Positions 17,805 through 26,590 of a stretch of DNA of 64,000 nucleotides are shown here, piece by piece; positions within the stretch are counted from its first letter, which is position 1, and every line of letters begins with the position of its first letter. The notes beneath the pieces are model-generated. The model saw only the letters and a list, made by a program, of their open reading frames with translations. It had not been told where the DNA came from and ran no database searches. This DNA is from Claveliimonas bilis (lineage in GTDB: Bacteria > Bacillota > Clostridia > Lachnospirales > Lachnospiraceae). Position numbers and translations under genes: made by a program. The stretch spans positions 434,001 through 498,000 of the forward strand of contig NZ_AP027742.1 in NCBI RefSeq assembly GCF_030296775.1, in the 5' to 3' direction.

Positions 17805-18643
17805 AGAACGAAATCAACGCTGTTTTGGAGAATATGACGACTGCCACCCCGGAGCCGGAGGACTACACCGGCGAGGACGGTTTACTGTACTGCGGCAAGT
17901 GCCGCAAGCCGAAAGAAGCCTATTTTGCGCCGAATAAGGCCGCTATCTTTGGCCGTGACCGTCACCCGGCAGAGTGCGACTGCCAGAGAGCCGCCCGCGA
18001 GGAACGGGAGGCCGCCGAGAAACGGCGCAGGCACCTTGACACCGTGGAGGAACTGAAACGCCGGGGCTTTACCGACCCCACCATGCGGGACTGGACTTTT
18101 GAGAACGACAACGGCAGGAACCCGCAGGCCGGGATTGCCCGCCGGTATGTGGAGCATTGGGAGGATATGCGAACCGACAATATCGGCTGCCTGTTCTGGG
18201 GCGGCGTGGGAACCGGGAAAAGCTACCTTGCGGGCTGTATCGCAAACGCCCTCATGGAGAAAGAAATCCCCGTCCACATGACGAATTTTGCCCTTATCCT
18301 CAACGACCTTGCCGCCAGCTTTGAGAACCGCAACGAGTACATTTCCCGCCTTTGCCGCTATCCGCTGCTTATCCTTGACGACTTCGGCATGGAGCGCGGC
18401 ACCGAGTACGGGCTGGAACAGGTTTTCAATGTGATTGACAGCCGTTACCGCAGCGGCAAGCCGCTGATCGTCACGACCAACCTCACGCTGGACGACCTGC
18501 ACAACCCGGAGGACACCGCCCATTCCCGGATTTATGACCGCCTGCTTTCCATGTGCGTCCCGGTACGCTTTACCGGCGACAACTTCCGGCAGGAAACCGC
18601 GCAGCGGAAAATGGAGAGCATGAAGAAACTGATTACCGACTGA
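17801..18643 (+). CDS. DnaC-like helicase loader ATPase
   Basis: 280 residues. The N-terminus has a four-Cys zinc motif (CGKCRKPK and CDCQR). The AAA+ core has Walker A GGVGTGKSYLAG near residue 135, Walker B LLILDDFG near 189, and TTNL as sensor 1. The family (DnaC/DnaI/IstB-like) loads the replicative helicase. It starts in an ATGA overlap with the replisome organizer gene, its expected partner. Length is normal. Confidence 0.9.
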   Translation: MKNEINAVLENMTTATPEPEDYTGEDGLLYCGKCRKPKEAYFAPNKAAIFGRDRHPAECDCQRAAREEREAAEKRRRHLDTVEELKRRGFTDPTMRDWTFENDNGRNPQAGIARRYVEHWEDMRTDNIGCLFWGGVGTGKSYLAGCIANALMEKEIPVHMTNFALILNDLAASFENRNEYISRLCRYPLLILDDFGMERGTEYGLEQVFNVIDSRYRSGKPLIVTTNLTLDDLHNPEDTAHSRIYDRLLSMCVPVRFTGDNFRQETAQRKMESMKKLITD

Positions 18644-18657
18644 AAGGAGTATTGCCT

Positions 18658-18846
18658 ATGGCAGATAACAAGCAGCACGACACCCGCACCACCCGCCGCC
18701 CCGACTGCGTGACGGAAATCCGCATGGGCAATTCCGTCCTTGTCGTGTCCGGCTATTTCAAGAAAGACACTACCACCACCGCCGCCGACAAAATGGCGCG
18801 GGTACTGGAAGCGGAAGCCGCTGCTACACAAAAACCGGCAATTTGA
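18658..18846 (+). CDS. TnpW-like small protein (block D)
   Basis: 62 residues. After a basic N-terminus it has the shared pattern of a beta strand (CVTEIRMGNSVLVVSGYF), then KKDTTTTAADKMARVLEAE. It is the D copy of the small proteins encoded ahead of every recombinase in this window. ATG 18658 follows GAAAGGAG. Function unknown; a DNA-binding or recombination-directing role is possible from its position. Confidence 0.65.
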   Translation: MADNKQHDTRTTRRPDCVTEIRMGNSVLVVSGYFKKDTTTTAADKMARVLEAEAAATQKPAI

Positions 18847-18886
18847 CAAACCATAAAGAAGCAGATTTTACACTTTTGCCGCTATA

Positions 18887-18935
18887 CAGCCCCCGCTATT
18901 CCGTGGTACAATAAAGCTACGGAATAGTGGGGCTG
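18887..18935 (+). promoter_or_regulatory. Dyad around the -10 box of the block D recombinase promoter
   Basis: CAGCCCCCGCTATTCCGT (18887-18904) and ACGGAATAGTGGGGCTG (18919-18935) are near-perfect inverted repeats. TACAAT (18907-18912) sits in the loop. The recombinase ATG is 23 bp downstream. A repressor bound here would block the promoter. Confidence 0.6.
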
Positions 18936-18957
18936 GCTGTCGGAAACGGAGGATTTT

Positions 18958-20577
18958 ATGTTAAGACAAGCCACCCAAAACCTCATTACCGCCCTTTATC
19001 CGAGATTGTCCCATGAGGACGAGTTGCAAGGCGAGAGCAATTCCATATCGAACCAAAAGCGGATTTTGGAAACCTACGCCAAGCAGAACGGCTTTACCAA
19101 TCTGCGCTGGTACACCGACGACGGCTTTTCCGGCGCAAACTTCCAGCGCCCCGGTTTTCAAGCCATGCTTGCAGACATTGAAGCCGGGAAAGTGGGTACG
19201 GTCATCGTCAAGGACATGAGCCGGTTAGGGCGAAACTACTTGCAGGTGGGATTTTACACGGAAATGCTGTTCCCCCAAAAGGGAGTGCGTTTTATCGCTG
19301 TCAACGACAATGTGGACAGCGCAAACGGCGGCATGGACAACGATTTTACCCCTCTGCGAAATCTGTTCAACGAATGGCTGGTGAGAGATACGAGCAAGAA
19401 AATCAAGGCAGTAAAACGAGCAAAAGGCATGAGCGGCAAGCCTGTTACCAGCAAGCCGGTCTATGGCTATCTCATGGACGAGGACGAGAACTATCTCGTT
19501 GACGAGGAAACCGCGCCGGTTGTCCAGCAGATATACCAGCTTTGCCTTGCCGGGAATGGCCCGACCAAGATTGCCCGTATGCTTACGGAGCAGCAAATCC
19601 CCACGCCGGGGACGCTGGAATACCGCAGGACGGGTAGCACCCGCCGCTACCACCCCGGCTATGAGTGCAAGTGGGCGACGAACACCGTCGTGCATATCCT
19701 CGAAAACCGGGAGTACACCGGCTGTCTGGTAAACTTCAAGACGGAGAAGCCCTCTTACAAGGTCAAGCGCAGTGTAGAGAACCCTGTGGAGAAACAGGCT
19801 GTTTTTGAGAACCACCATGAGCCGATTATCGACACGGAAACATGGGAGCGTGTGCAGGAGTTACGCAAGCAGCGCAAACGCCCGAACCGCTATGATGAAG
19901 TGGGGCTGTTCTCCGGTATGCTGTTCTGCGCCGACTGCGGCCATGTGATGTACCAGCAGCGGTATCAGAACAAGAACCGTAAGCAGGACTGTTACATCTG
20001 CGGCAGCTACAAGAAGCGCACCCGCAACTGTACGGCACACTTTATCCGCACCGACCTGTTGACCGCCGGTGTCCTCTCCAATCTCCGGCAAGTGACGGAA
20101 TACGCCGCCAAGCATGAGAGCCGCTTTGTGAAGCTGCTTATCCAGCAGAACGAGATCGGCGGCAAGAGAAAGACCGCCGCAGCCACCAAGCAGCTTGAAC
20201 AGGCGCAGGAGCGTATTGCCGAAGTGAGCCGCATTATCAAGCGGCTGTATGAGGACAATGTGAACGGCAAAATCAGCGACGAGCGTTTCATGGAACTGTC
20301 GGCAGACTATGAGCAGGAGCAGCGGGAACTGAAAGACCGCGCCGCCGCTTTGCAGGCCGAACTGGACAAGTCGCAGGCCGCCACCGTCAACGCGGAAAAG
20401 TTTATGGGTATCGTCCGAAAGCACCTTGCCTTTGAGGAATTGACCCCCACCCTCTTGCGGGAAATGATTGAGAAAATCGTCGTGCATGAGTGCAGCTATG
20501 ACGAGAACGGCACCCGCAGGCAGGACATTGAGATTTATTACAGCTTTGTCGGCAAGATTGATTTGCCCGAAGCCTAA
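18958..20577 (+). CDS. Large serine recombinase (TnpX/TndX type) of block D
   Basis: 539 residues. The resolvase domain opens with ALYPRLSHEDE (catalytic Ser near residue 20) and has MSRLGRNYLQ; the recombinase domain follows, then a zinc ribbon (CADCGHVMYQQ ... CGSYKKRTRNC), a coiled coil, and the end IEIYYSFVGKID. These enzymes excise and integrate elements at short att sites without host factors. All main motifs are intact. The sequence right after the gene contains a fragment of maff2, which suggests that its target was a maff2 gene. Confidence 0.92.
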   Translation: MLRQATQNLITALYPRLSHEDELQGESNSISNQKRILETYAKQNGFTNLRWYTDDGFSGANFQRPGFQAMLADIEAGKVGTVIVKDMSRLGRNYLQVGFYTEMLFPQKGVRFIAVNDNVDSANGGMDNDFTPLRNLFNEWLVRDTSKKIKAVKRAKGMSGKPVTSKPVYGYLMDEDENYLVDEETAPVVQQIYQLCLAGNGPTKIARMLTEQQIPTPGTLEYRRTGSTRRYHPGYECKWATNTVVHILENREYTGCLVNFKTEKPSYKVKRSVENPVEKQAVFENHHEPIIDTETWERVQELRKQRKRPNRYDEVGLFSGMLFCADCGHVMYQQRYQNKNRKQDCYICGSYKKRTRNCTAHFIRTDLLTAGVLSNLRQVTEYAAKHESRFVKLLIQQNEIGGKRKTAAATKQLEQAQERIAEVSRIIKRLYEDNVNGKISDERFMELSADYEQEQRELKDRAAALQAELDKSQAATVNAEKFMGIVRKHLAFEELTPTLLREMIEKIVVHECSYDENGTRRQDIEIYYSFVGKIDLPEA

Positions 20578-20666
20578 CGCCCGACCTATCCGACACAATG
20601 GCCAAGTGCCGGATAGGAACGGCAAAATTTTTTACACTTCTATTGCTTCTTTATCGCACATCAATA

Positions 20667-20696
20667 AAGTCGCAGGGCATGAAACAGCTCATGGCT
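20667..20696 (+). other. 30-bp maff2 remnant, probable right attachment site of block D
   Basis: In one frame the bases read KSQGMKQLMA, the conserved centre of Maff2 proteins, then AK and stop. The rest of maff2 is absent. It lies 90 bp after the recombinase stop, where attR is expected. The flanking stretch 20578-20766 has no gene. Confidence 0.65.
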
Positions 20697-20767
20697 AAGT
20701 AGATGTAATCAAGAGAAGAAAGGAAAAGCACAATCCAGACGGAACCGGCGGTTGTATCAAGAAATGT

Positions 20768-20796
20768 TTGTGGAATAGCAAGAACTTTGATATAAT
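20768..20796 (+). promoter_or_regulatory. Promoter of the 20839 regulator
   Basis: TTGTGG (20768-20773) and TATAAT (20791-20796) with 17-bp spacing, 43 bp before the ATG. Confidence 0.5.
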
Positions 20797-20838
20797 AGGA
20801 GCAGGAACCCCGGAACCGGGAGAAAGGCAGGAGGATAA

Positions 20839-21063
20839 ATGCACATAAGCTATAAACCCCTCTGGCATACGCTGGTTGAGCGCAATATGAGAAAAGAGGA
20901 CTTGCGGATTGCCGCCGGTCTTACCACAAATATGATTGCTAATATGGGAAAAGGGAAAAATATCAGCATGGAAACGCTGGTTCGTATCTGCGAATCCTTG
21001 AATTGTGGCATTCTGGATGTGATTGAATTAGAAAATGATGAAATCGAAAAACCCCAAAAATAA
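20839..21063 (+). CDS. Small XRE/Cro-type regulator
   Basis: 74 residues (WHTLVERNMRKEDLRIAAGL ... ETLVRICESLNCGILDVIEL), the compact Cro/CI-like regulator common in clostridial mobile elements, essentially one helix-turn-helix domain. ATG 20839 follows AGGAGG. It stands at the left end of the resistance block and might control it or be left over from another element. It is complete in length. Confidence 0.75.
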   Translation: MHISYKPLWHTLVERNMRKEDLRIAAGLTTNMIANMGKGKNISMETLVRICESLNCGILDVIELENDEIEKPQK

Positions 21064-21238
21064 AACAATGTGCTGAAATGGAGAAAAATAAAAGTGAAGA
21101 AAAAAATCAGAATCATTCTTATAATGTGCTTATTAGCTATCTTTTGTGAAATTAAAAAAATTATAAATATGTTGAGTAGAAGCAAAAGATTTGGCTTGGA
21201 ATTTTTACAGCAGTGAATCGATAAAAGGAGCATGCTTG

Positions 21239-22108
21239 ATGGTAGATAATATTATTAAATCAGTAGCAGAGAAATTATCCTCTCTGTCTTATATAGAAGG
21301 TATTGTTTTAGGTGGTTCACGTGCAAGGGGCACCCATACAGAGGATTCGGATATAGATATCGGCATCTATTACAATTCAGAATCATTTGACATAAATACT
21401 ATTAATCAATTCGCTACAAAGCTGGATGATGAGCATAGAAATAACCTTGTTGTACCTCCCGGAGCATGGGGTGATTGGATTAATGGCGGCGGATGGTTAG
21501 TCATAAACGGGTATCATGTGGATTTAATTTTACGTGATATTAAACGTGTGGAACAAATAATGAAAGATACAGAGCACGGAATTGTTACTGCCAATTATCA
21601 GACTGGGCATCCCCATGGTTATATTAGTGCAATGTATCGAGGAGAATTAGCGATTAGCAAAATACTATATGCTAAGAATGAAAGCTTATGCGAATTAAAA
21701 AAACAGGCAGAAACTTATCCCAATGCTTTGCAGAAAAGTTTAGTTAACTTTTTTATGTTTGAAGCAGGGTTCTCTTTAATGTTTGTAAAAGCAAATTCGG
21801 GAACAGACGATAAATATTATATTGCGGGTCATGTTTTTCGTATAGTTTCATGTTTAAATCAAGTGTTATTTGCATGTAATAATGCTTATTGTATCAACGA
21901 AAAGAAAGCTATAAAACTGCTTGAAACTTTTGAACATAAACCTGAAAAATATACCGAGAAGGTAAATCATATTTTTGAAGTACTCGGTATCTCACTTTTT
22001 GAATGCTACGACATGACCGAGAAGCTTTATAATGAAGTGAATGAAATTGTATCGGAGATAAATAACTTTTTAAACGAGGAGAGTTCAGATGAAAGAAAAC
22101 AAATATGA
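21239..22108 (+). CDS. Nucleotidyltransferase-domain protein (aminoglycoside-nucleotidyltransferase-like)
   Basis: 289 residues with the nucleotidyltransferase signature GGSRARGTHTEDSDIDIGIY (metal-binding Asp pair) near residue 22 and a C-terminal helical domain. Similar proteins are found with aadE and lincosamide genes in Gram-positive resistance clusters, but their substrates are mostly unproven. ATG 21239 has AAAGGAG 8 bp upstream. It overlaps the methyltransferase gene by 20 bp, forming an operon with it. Activity on spectinomycin or another drug is only a possibility. Confidence 0.7.
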   Translation: MVDNIIKSVAEKLSSLSYIEGIVLGGSRARGTHTEDSDIDIGIYYNSESFDINTINQFATKLDDEHRNNLVVPPGAWGDWINGGGWLVINGYHVDLILRDIKRVEQIMKDTEHGIVTANYQTGHPHGYISAMYRGELAISKILYAKNESLCELKKQAETYPNALQKSLVNFFMFEAGFSLMFVKANSGTDDKYYIAGHVFRIVSCLNQVLFACNNAYCINEKKAIKLLETFEHKPEKYTEKVNHIFEVLGISLFECYDMTEKLYNEVNEIVSEINNFLNEESSDERKQI

Positions 22109-22823
22109 TGATAATATATTTTTTCAAAAATACAGTCAAATGAGTCGCTCGCAGAAAGGACTGGCTGGTGCGGGAGAATGGGAGACTTTGAAAAAGATGC
22201 TACCTGATTTTAAGGGTAAGCGTGTGCTTGATTTAGGATGCGGCTATGGATGGCACTGTATATATGCGATGGAAAACGGTGCTTCCTCTGTAGTAGGTGT
22301 TGATATTTCTCATAAAATGCTCGAAGTAGCAAAAGGAAAAACCCATTTTCCACAGATTGAATATGAATGCTGTGCCATAGAAGATGTGGATTTCCCAGAG
22401 GAGAGCTTTGATGTAATACTAAGTTCGCTTGCGTTTCATTATGTAGCAGACTATGAGAATTTAATAAAAAAGATATATAGGATGCTGAAGGCTGGTGGCA
22501 ATTTAGTTTTTACAGTTGAACATCCTGTTTTTACTGCTCATGGAACACAAGACTGGTATTATAACGAAAAAGGAGAAATACTGCATTTCCCGGTGGACAA
22601 TTATTATTATGAGGGCAAACGGACAGCTATGTTTTTGGAAGAAAAGGTTACAAAATATCATAGAACACTGACCACATATCTAAATACACTGCTTTCAAAT
22701 AGTTTTATAATAAATCAGATTGTGGAGCCACAGCCGCCAGAGAACATGATGGATATTCCGGGGATGGCGGATGAAATGCGACGCCCAATGATGCTGATTG
22801 TATCGGCAAAAAAGAAGATGTAA
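22089..22823 (+). CDS. Class I SAM-dependent methyltransferase
   Basis: 244 residues with motif I VLDLGCGYGWH near residue 39, VGVDIS as motif II and a following LSSLAFHYV segment, the UbiE/Coq5-like small-molecule methyltransferase pattern. It overlaps the nucleotidyltransferase gene and lies 33 bp before aadE. Similar genes ride with aminoglycoside resistance clusters in enterococci and streptococci, often without known function. It has no sign of being an rRNA methyltransferase. Confidence 0.8.
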   Translation: MKENKYDDNIFFQKYSQMSRSQKGLAGAGEWETLKKMLPDFKGKRVLDLGCGYGWHCIYAMENGASSVVGVDISHKMLEVAKGKTHFPQIEYECCAIEDVDFPEESFDVILSSLAFHYVADYENLIKKIYRMLKAGGNLVFTVEHPVFTAHGTQDWYYNEKGEILHFPVDNYYYEGKRTAMFLEEKVTKYHRTLTTYLNTLLSNSFIINQIVEPQPPENMMDIPGMADEMRRPMMLIVSAKKKM

Positions 22824-22855
22824 TAATATAGAAAAAATAAACGAGGAGTATGTAA

Positions 22856-23764
22856 ATGAGATCAGAAAAAGAAATGATGGATTTAGTACTTTCTTTAGCA
22901 GAACAGGATGAACGTATTCGAATTGTGACCCTTGAGGGGTCACGCGCAAATATTAATATACCTAAGGACGAATTCCAGGATTATGATGTCACATACTTCG
23001 TAACAGATGTGGAATCCTTTACTTTAAAGGATGAATGGCTTAAAAGCTTCGGGAATATTATAATGATGCAAAAACCGGAGGATATGGAACTATTCCCGGC
23101 TGAAGAGAAAGGCTACTCCTATATAATACTTTTTGATGATTATAATAAAATAGACCTTACCTTATTGCCCCTGGAAGAGTTGGGAAACTACCTGAATGAC
23201 GATAAATTGATAAAGATTATTCTGGATAAGGATGGAAGGATTCAGCAAGCTGTAGTTCCGACCGACATGGATTATCATATAAGAAAACCCAGTGCCCGGG
23301 AATACGATGACTGCTGCAATGAATTCTGGAACACCACTACCTATGTGGTTAAGGGACTGTGCCGTAAGGAAATTTTATTTGCTATTGATCATTTTAATCA
23401 GATTGTTCGCCATGAGCTGCTGAGAATGATATCATGGAAGGTCGGCATCGAAACAGGCTTTAAATTAAGTGTAGGCAAGAACTATAAGTTTATTGAAAGG
23501 TATATATCCGAGGATTTGTGGGAGAAACTTTTGTCCACCTACCGGATGGATTCCTATGAAAACATATGGGAAGCATTATTTCTATGCCATCAATTGTTCA
23601 GGGCGGTATCCGGTGAGGTGGCGGAAAGGCTTCATTATGCCTATCCGGAGTATGATAGGAATATAACAAAATATACCAGGGACATGTATAAAAAATACAC
23701 TGGTAAAACCGGCTGCCTGGATAGCACATATGCCGCTGATATAGAAGAGAGGCGGGAACAGTGA
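22856..23764 (+). CDS. aadE: Aminoglycoside 6-nucleotidyltransferase, streptomycin resistance
   Basis: 302 residues, the full length of ANT(6)-I. It begins MRSEKEMMDLVLSLAEQDER and has the nucleotidyltransferase motif LEGSRANINIPKDEFQDYDV. The enzyme adenylylates streptomycin. The last third matches what I recall of the Tn5405-type aadE very closely, while residues 45-130 look more divergent, so the gene may be a mosaic. It ends in a 4-bp overlap with sat4. The order aadE-sat4-aphA-3 is the classic enterococcal/staphylococcal cluster. Confidence 0.95.
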   Translation: MRSEKEMMDLVLSLAEQDERIRIVTLEGSRANINIPKDEFQDYDVTYFVTDVESFTLKDEWLKSFGNIIMMQKPEDMELFPAEEKGYSYIILFDDYNKIDLTLLPLEELGNYLNDDKLIKIILDKDGRIQQAVVPTDMDYHIRKPSAREYDDCCNEFWNTTTYVVKGLCRKEILFAIDHFNQIVRHELLRMISWKVGIETGFKLSVGKNYKFIERYISEDLWEKLLSTYRMDSYENIWEALFLCHQLFRAVSGEVAERLHYAYPEYDRNITKYTRDMYKKYTGKTGCLDSTYAADIEERREQ

Positions 23765-24303
23765 TTACAGAAATGAAAGCAGGGCACCTGAAAGATATCG
23801 ATAAACCCAGCGAACCATTTGAGGTGATAGGTAAGATTATACCGAGGTATGAAAACGAGAATTGGACCTTTACAGAATTACTCTATGAAGCGCCATATTT
23901 AAAAAGCTACCAAGACGAAGAGGATGAAGAGGATGAGGAGGCAGATTGCCTTGAATATATTGACAATACTGATAAGATAATATATCTTTACTACCAAGAC
24001 GATAAATGCGTCGGAAAAGTTAAACTGCGAAAAAATTGGAACCGGTACGCTTATATAGAAGATATCGCCGTATGTAAGGATTTCAGGGGGCAAGGCATAG
24101 GCAGCGCGCTTATCAATATATCTATAGAATGGGCAAAGCATAAAAACTTGCATGGACTAATGCTTGAAACCCAGGACAATAACCTTATAGCTTGTAAATT
24201 CTATCATAATTGTGGTTTCAAAATCGGCTCCGTCGATACTATGTTATACGCCAACTTTGAAAACAACTTTGAAAAAGCTGTTTTCTGGTATTTAAGGTTT
24301 TAG
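23761..24303 (+). CDS. sat4: Streptothricin N-acetyltransferase
   Basis: 180 residues, matching Sat4 in length and, as far as I recall, in sequence. GNAT fold: the acidic run DEEDEEDEEA near residue 55, and the acetyl-CoA loop VCKDFRGQGIGSALI near residue 110. It acetylates streptothricin (nourseothricin). The start is GTG 23761, overlapping the end of aadE. It is the middle gene of the aadE-sat4-aphA-3 cluster. Confidence 0.95.
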   Translation: MITEMKAGHLKDIDKPSEPFEVIGKIIPRYENENWTFTELLYEAPYLKSYQDEEDEEDEEADCLEYIDNTDKIIYLYYQDDKCVGKVKLRKNWNRYAYIEDIAVCKDFRGQGIGSALINISIEWAKHKNLHGLMLETQDNNLIACKFYHNCGFKIGSVDTMLYANFENNFEKAVFWYLRF

Positions 24304-24395
24304 AATGCAAGGAACAGTGAATTGGAGTTCGTCTTGTTATAATTAGCTTCTTGGGGTATCTTTAAATACTGTAGAAAAGAGGAAGGAAATAATAA

Positions 24396-25190
24396 ATGGC
24401 TAAAATGAGAATATCACCGGAATTGAAAAAACTGATCGAAAAATACCGCTGCGTAAAAGATACGGAAGGAATGTCTCCTGCTAAGGTATATAAGCTGGTG
24501 GGAGAAAATGAAAACCTATATTTAAAAATGACGGACAGCCGGTATAAAGGGACCACCTATGATGTGGAACGGGAAAAGGACATGATGCTATGGCTGGAAG
24601 GAAAGCTGCCTGTTCCAAAGGTCCTGCACTTTGAACGGCATGATGGCTGGAGCAATCTGCTCATGAGTGAGGCCGATGGCGTCCTTTGCTCGGAAGAGTA
24701 TGAAGATGAACAAAGCCCTGAAAAGATTATCGAGCTGTATGCGGAGTGCATCAGGCTCTTTCACTCCATCGACATATCGGATTGTCCCTATACGAATAGC
24801 TTAGACAGCCGCTTAGCCGAATTGGATTACTTACTGAATAACGATCTGGCCGATGTGGATTGCGAAAACTGGGAAGAAGACACTCCATTTAAAGATCCGC
24901 GCGAGCTGTATGATTTTTTAAAGACGGAAAAGCCCGAAGAGGAACTTGTCTTTTCCCACGGCGACCTGGGAGACAGCAACATCTTTGTGAAAGATGGCAA
25001 AGTAAGTGGCTTTATTGATCTTGGGAGAAGCGGCAGGGCGGACAAGTGGTATGACATTGCCTTCTGCGTCCGGTCGATCAGGGAGGATATCGGGGAAGAA
25101 CAGTATGTCGAGCTATTTTTTGACTTACTGGGGATCAAGCCTGATTGGGAGAAAATAAAATATTATATTTTACTGGATGAATTGTTTTAG
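24396..25190 (+). CDS. aphA-3: Aminoglycoside 3'-phosphotransferase APH(3')-IIIa
   Basis: 264 residues, the length of APH(3')-IIIa. The kinase-like fold shows the Brenner motif FSHGDLGDSNIFV near residue 187 and the metal-binding IDLGRSGRAD. The protein phosphorylates kanamycin, neomycin and amikacin. The ATG at 24396 follows GAGGAAGG. It ends just before a strong hairpin. The gene is intact. Confidence 0.96.
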   Translation: MAKMRISPELKKLIEKYRCVKDTEGMSPAKVYKLVGENENLYLKMTDSRYKGTTYDVEREKDMMLWLEGKLPVPKVLHFERHDGWSNLLMSEADGVLCSEEYEDEQSPEKIIELYAECIRLFHSIDISDCPYTNSLDSRLAELDYLLNNDLADVDCENWEEDTPFKDPRELYDFLKTEKPEEELVFSHGDLGDSNIFVKDGKVSGFIDLGRSGRADKWYDIAFCVRSIREDIGEEQYVELFFDLLGIKPDWEKIKYYILLDELF

Positions 25191-25201
25191 TACCTAGATT
25201 T

Positions 25202-25242
25202 AGATGTCTAAAAAGCTTTAACTACAAGCTTTTTAGACATCT
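25202..25242 (+). terminator. Hairpin after aphA-3
   Basis: AGATGTCTAAAAAGCTT and AAGCTTTTTAGACATCT form a perfect 17-bp stem with a 7-nt loop. It closes the resistance operon. The stretch up to 25465 has no gene. Confidence 0.8.
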
Positions 25243-25465
25243 AATCTTTTCTGAAGTACATCCGCAACTGTCCATACTCTGATGTTTTATATCTTTTCTA
25301 AAAGTTCGCTAGATAGAGTTCTATATTAGAGATGTAAAGAGTTTTGGTGAAGAGGTTTGTGAGTATGGCTTTTATAACCAGGGTGCAATGAGAAGCACTA
25401 ACAGCAGCTAGCTTAAGAACGCATAGGATATACTTTTTATGGAAGTCACAGAGGAGGAATAAAAT

Positions 25466-25846
25466 TTGAACAGGATTAACAGAGTAACCTCTATTCTTAT
25501 TCAGCTGCAATCAAAAAAAATAATTCCTGCCAAAGAAATTGCACAGCGATTTAATATAAGCTTAAGGACAGTTTACAGAGATATCCGGACACTTGAAGAA
25601 GCCGGAATACCAATTGGATCTGAGGCCGGAAAAGGATATTTTCTTGTAGAGGGCTTCCTACTTCCGCCGGTAATGTTTACAGCGGCGGAAGTGGGTGCAT
25701 TGATTACAGCAGGGAAATTTTTAAATTGCCATGGAGATGAATCATTTATAAAGGATTTTGATTCAGCTATGTATAAAATCACACGACTTCATCACTCAAA
25801 TGTAATTCTTCTATCGGCGTGTTTTCATATTTCCGATTGTTGGTAA
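25466..25846 (+). pseudogene. YafY/WYL-type regulator, truncated
   Basis: The N-terminal DeoR-type HTH (AKEIAQRFNISLRTVYRDIR, then LEEAGIPIG) and the start of the linker to the WYL domain are present up to about KDFDSAMYKI. The frame then runs into antisense sequence of the neighbouring xre gene and stops. Normal proteins have about 300 residues, so roughly two thirds is missing. The break at about 25785 marks a deletion junction between the resistance block and the element B backbone. Confidence 0.8.
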
Positions 25847-26057
25847 GGCCGAGCAGATAGTCAACGGACACCTGATAGAAGTCTGCCAGCTTCAACAGGC
25901 TGCCGTGATTGATTTCCTTGTATTCATCGTTGTCGTTTTCATAGCTGCCGAGGGCTGATTTTGAAATGCCGGTTTTCTGCGCCAATTCTTCCAGATTTAA
26001 GCCCTGTTCCACCCGTAAATCTTTCAGGCGTTCCTGTACGGAAATGCGGGTTTTCAT
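25779..26057 (-). CDS. XRE-family regulator, truncated at its C-terminus
   Basis: A 92-residue product with an XRE domain (ERLKDLRVEQGLNLEELAQK, TGISKSALGSYEN) and the typical YQVSVDYLLGLTNN that follows. After LHLSDEVV the frame ends in sequence of the yafY fragment. Related regulators go on for another 30 or so residues, so this one is probably cut at the same junction. The DNA-binding part is complete. It is divergent from the element B genes at 26591 onward and may control them. Confidence 0.7.
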   Translation of the reverse strand: MKTRISVQERLKDLRVEQGLNLEELAQKTGISKSALGSYENDNDEYKEINHGSLLKLADFYQVSVDYLLGLTNNRKYENTPIEELHLSDEVV

Positions 26058-26205
26058 AGATACATCGCTCCTTCCTGCGGCTGGCTGCCGCCGTCAATTT
26101 CATTATACCATACCCGTTCCGCAATCGTGGAAATTTTCGATTTTGGGGCGGTTTTCCTACTTTGTGGATATACGGGAGAAGGCTCAAAAATGTGCCATAA
26201 TGGGC

Positions 26206-26493
26206 TTAGTTCATCGATGGATTATTCCAATCGAATGACCGGCCTGTATGGGATATGCTCCCCGGCGATGTAGCGCAACGACTTGCGGCAGGGAAATGGA
26301 GGAACCATGACCGCAACGAGCGTACCAAAGGGAGCGAAACGCCGTTGTGAGAGCCAGGGGCAGGAACGACATCAGGGAGAACCGGCGAAAATGAACACCG
26401 AATTGATACCGAAACACAACAATCCGATAGGGCATAGTCTACCCTATCCATAATACTACGGGGGATTTCCGGGCGGCTCTATGGCCGCTTTTT
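26206..26493 (+). ncRNA. Candidate structured transcript upstream of the element B backbone genes
   Basis: No reading frame is convincing here, but the region is rich in paired segments and purine-rich loops (GGGAAATGGAGGAACC, AAAGGGAGCGAAACGCC) and ends in a terminator-like hairpin GCGGCTCTATGGCCGC followed by T5 (about 26474-26494). CATAAT at 26197-26202 could be its -10. It could be a regulatory RNA, for example for copy control, or a DNA origin. Confidence 0.4.
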
Positions 26494-26590
26494 CCTTGAA
26501 AATCGCCCCGAAACACGACACTAAAATCTGCTATCCGTCTATTGCGGCTGTTACGGCTGAAATGGGCGGATTTTTGTTTAAGGAGGCACC

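Larger units (their letters stand above)
13151..20666 (+). mobile_element. Block D: GC-rich mobilization/replication unit with serine recombinase
   Basis: A run of genes in one direction gives sigma-like regulator, HTH protein, MobC, relaxase, Cys-rich protein, replisome organizer, DnaC, TnpW and large serine recombinase, the set expected for one mobilizable element. The right boundary is marked by a 30-bp piece of maff2 sequence at 20667-20696. The left boundary is less clear: the unit begins just after the xre stop at 13150, and no matching maff2 half is seen there, so the left end may have been lost or rearranged. Confidence 0.65.

Noticed and set aside
21094..21216. A 40-codon GTG frame (MKKKIRIILIMCLLAIFCEIK...) between the XRE regulator and the nucleotidyltransferase
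   Set aside because: Weak ribosome site, overlapping alternative frames and a sequence that looks like the remnant of a longer gene; not enough support for a gene call.
26206..26451. Minus-strand frames opposite the candidate RNA region
   Set aside because: Composition and lack of ribosome sites suggest chance frames in structured GC-rich DNA.
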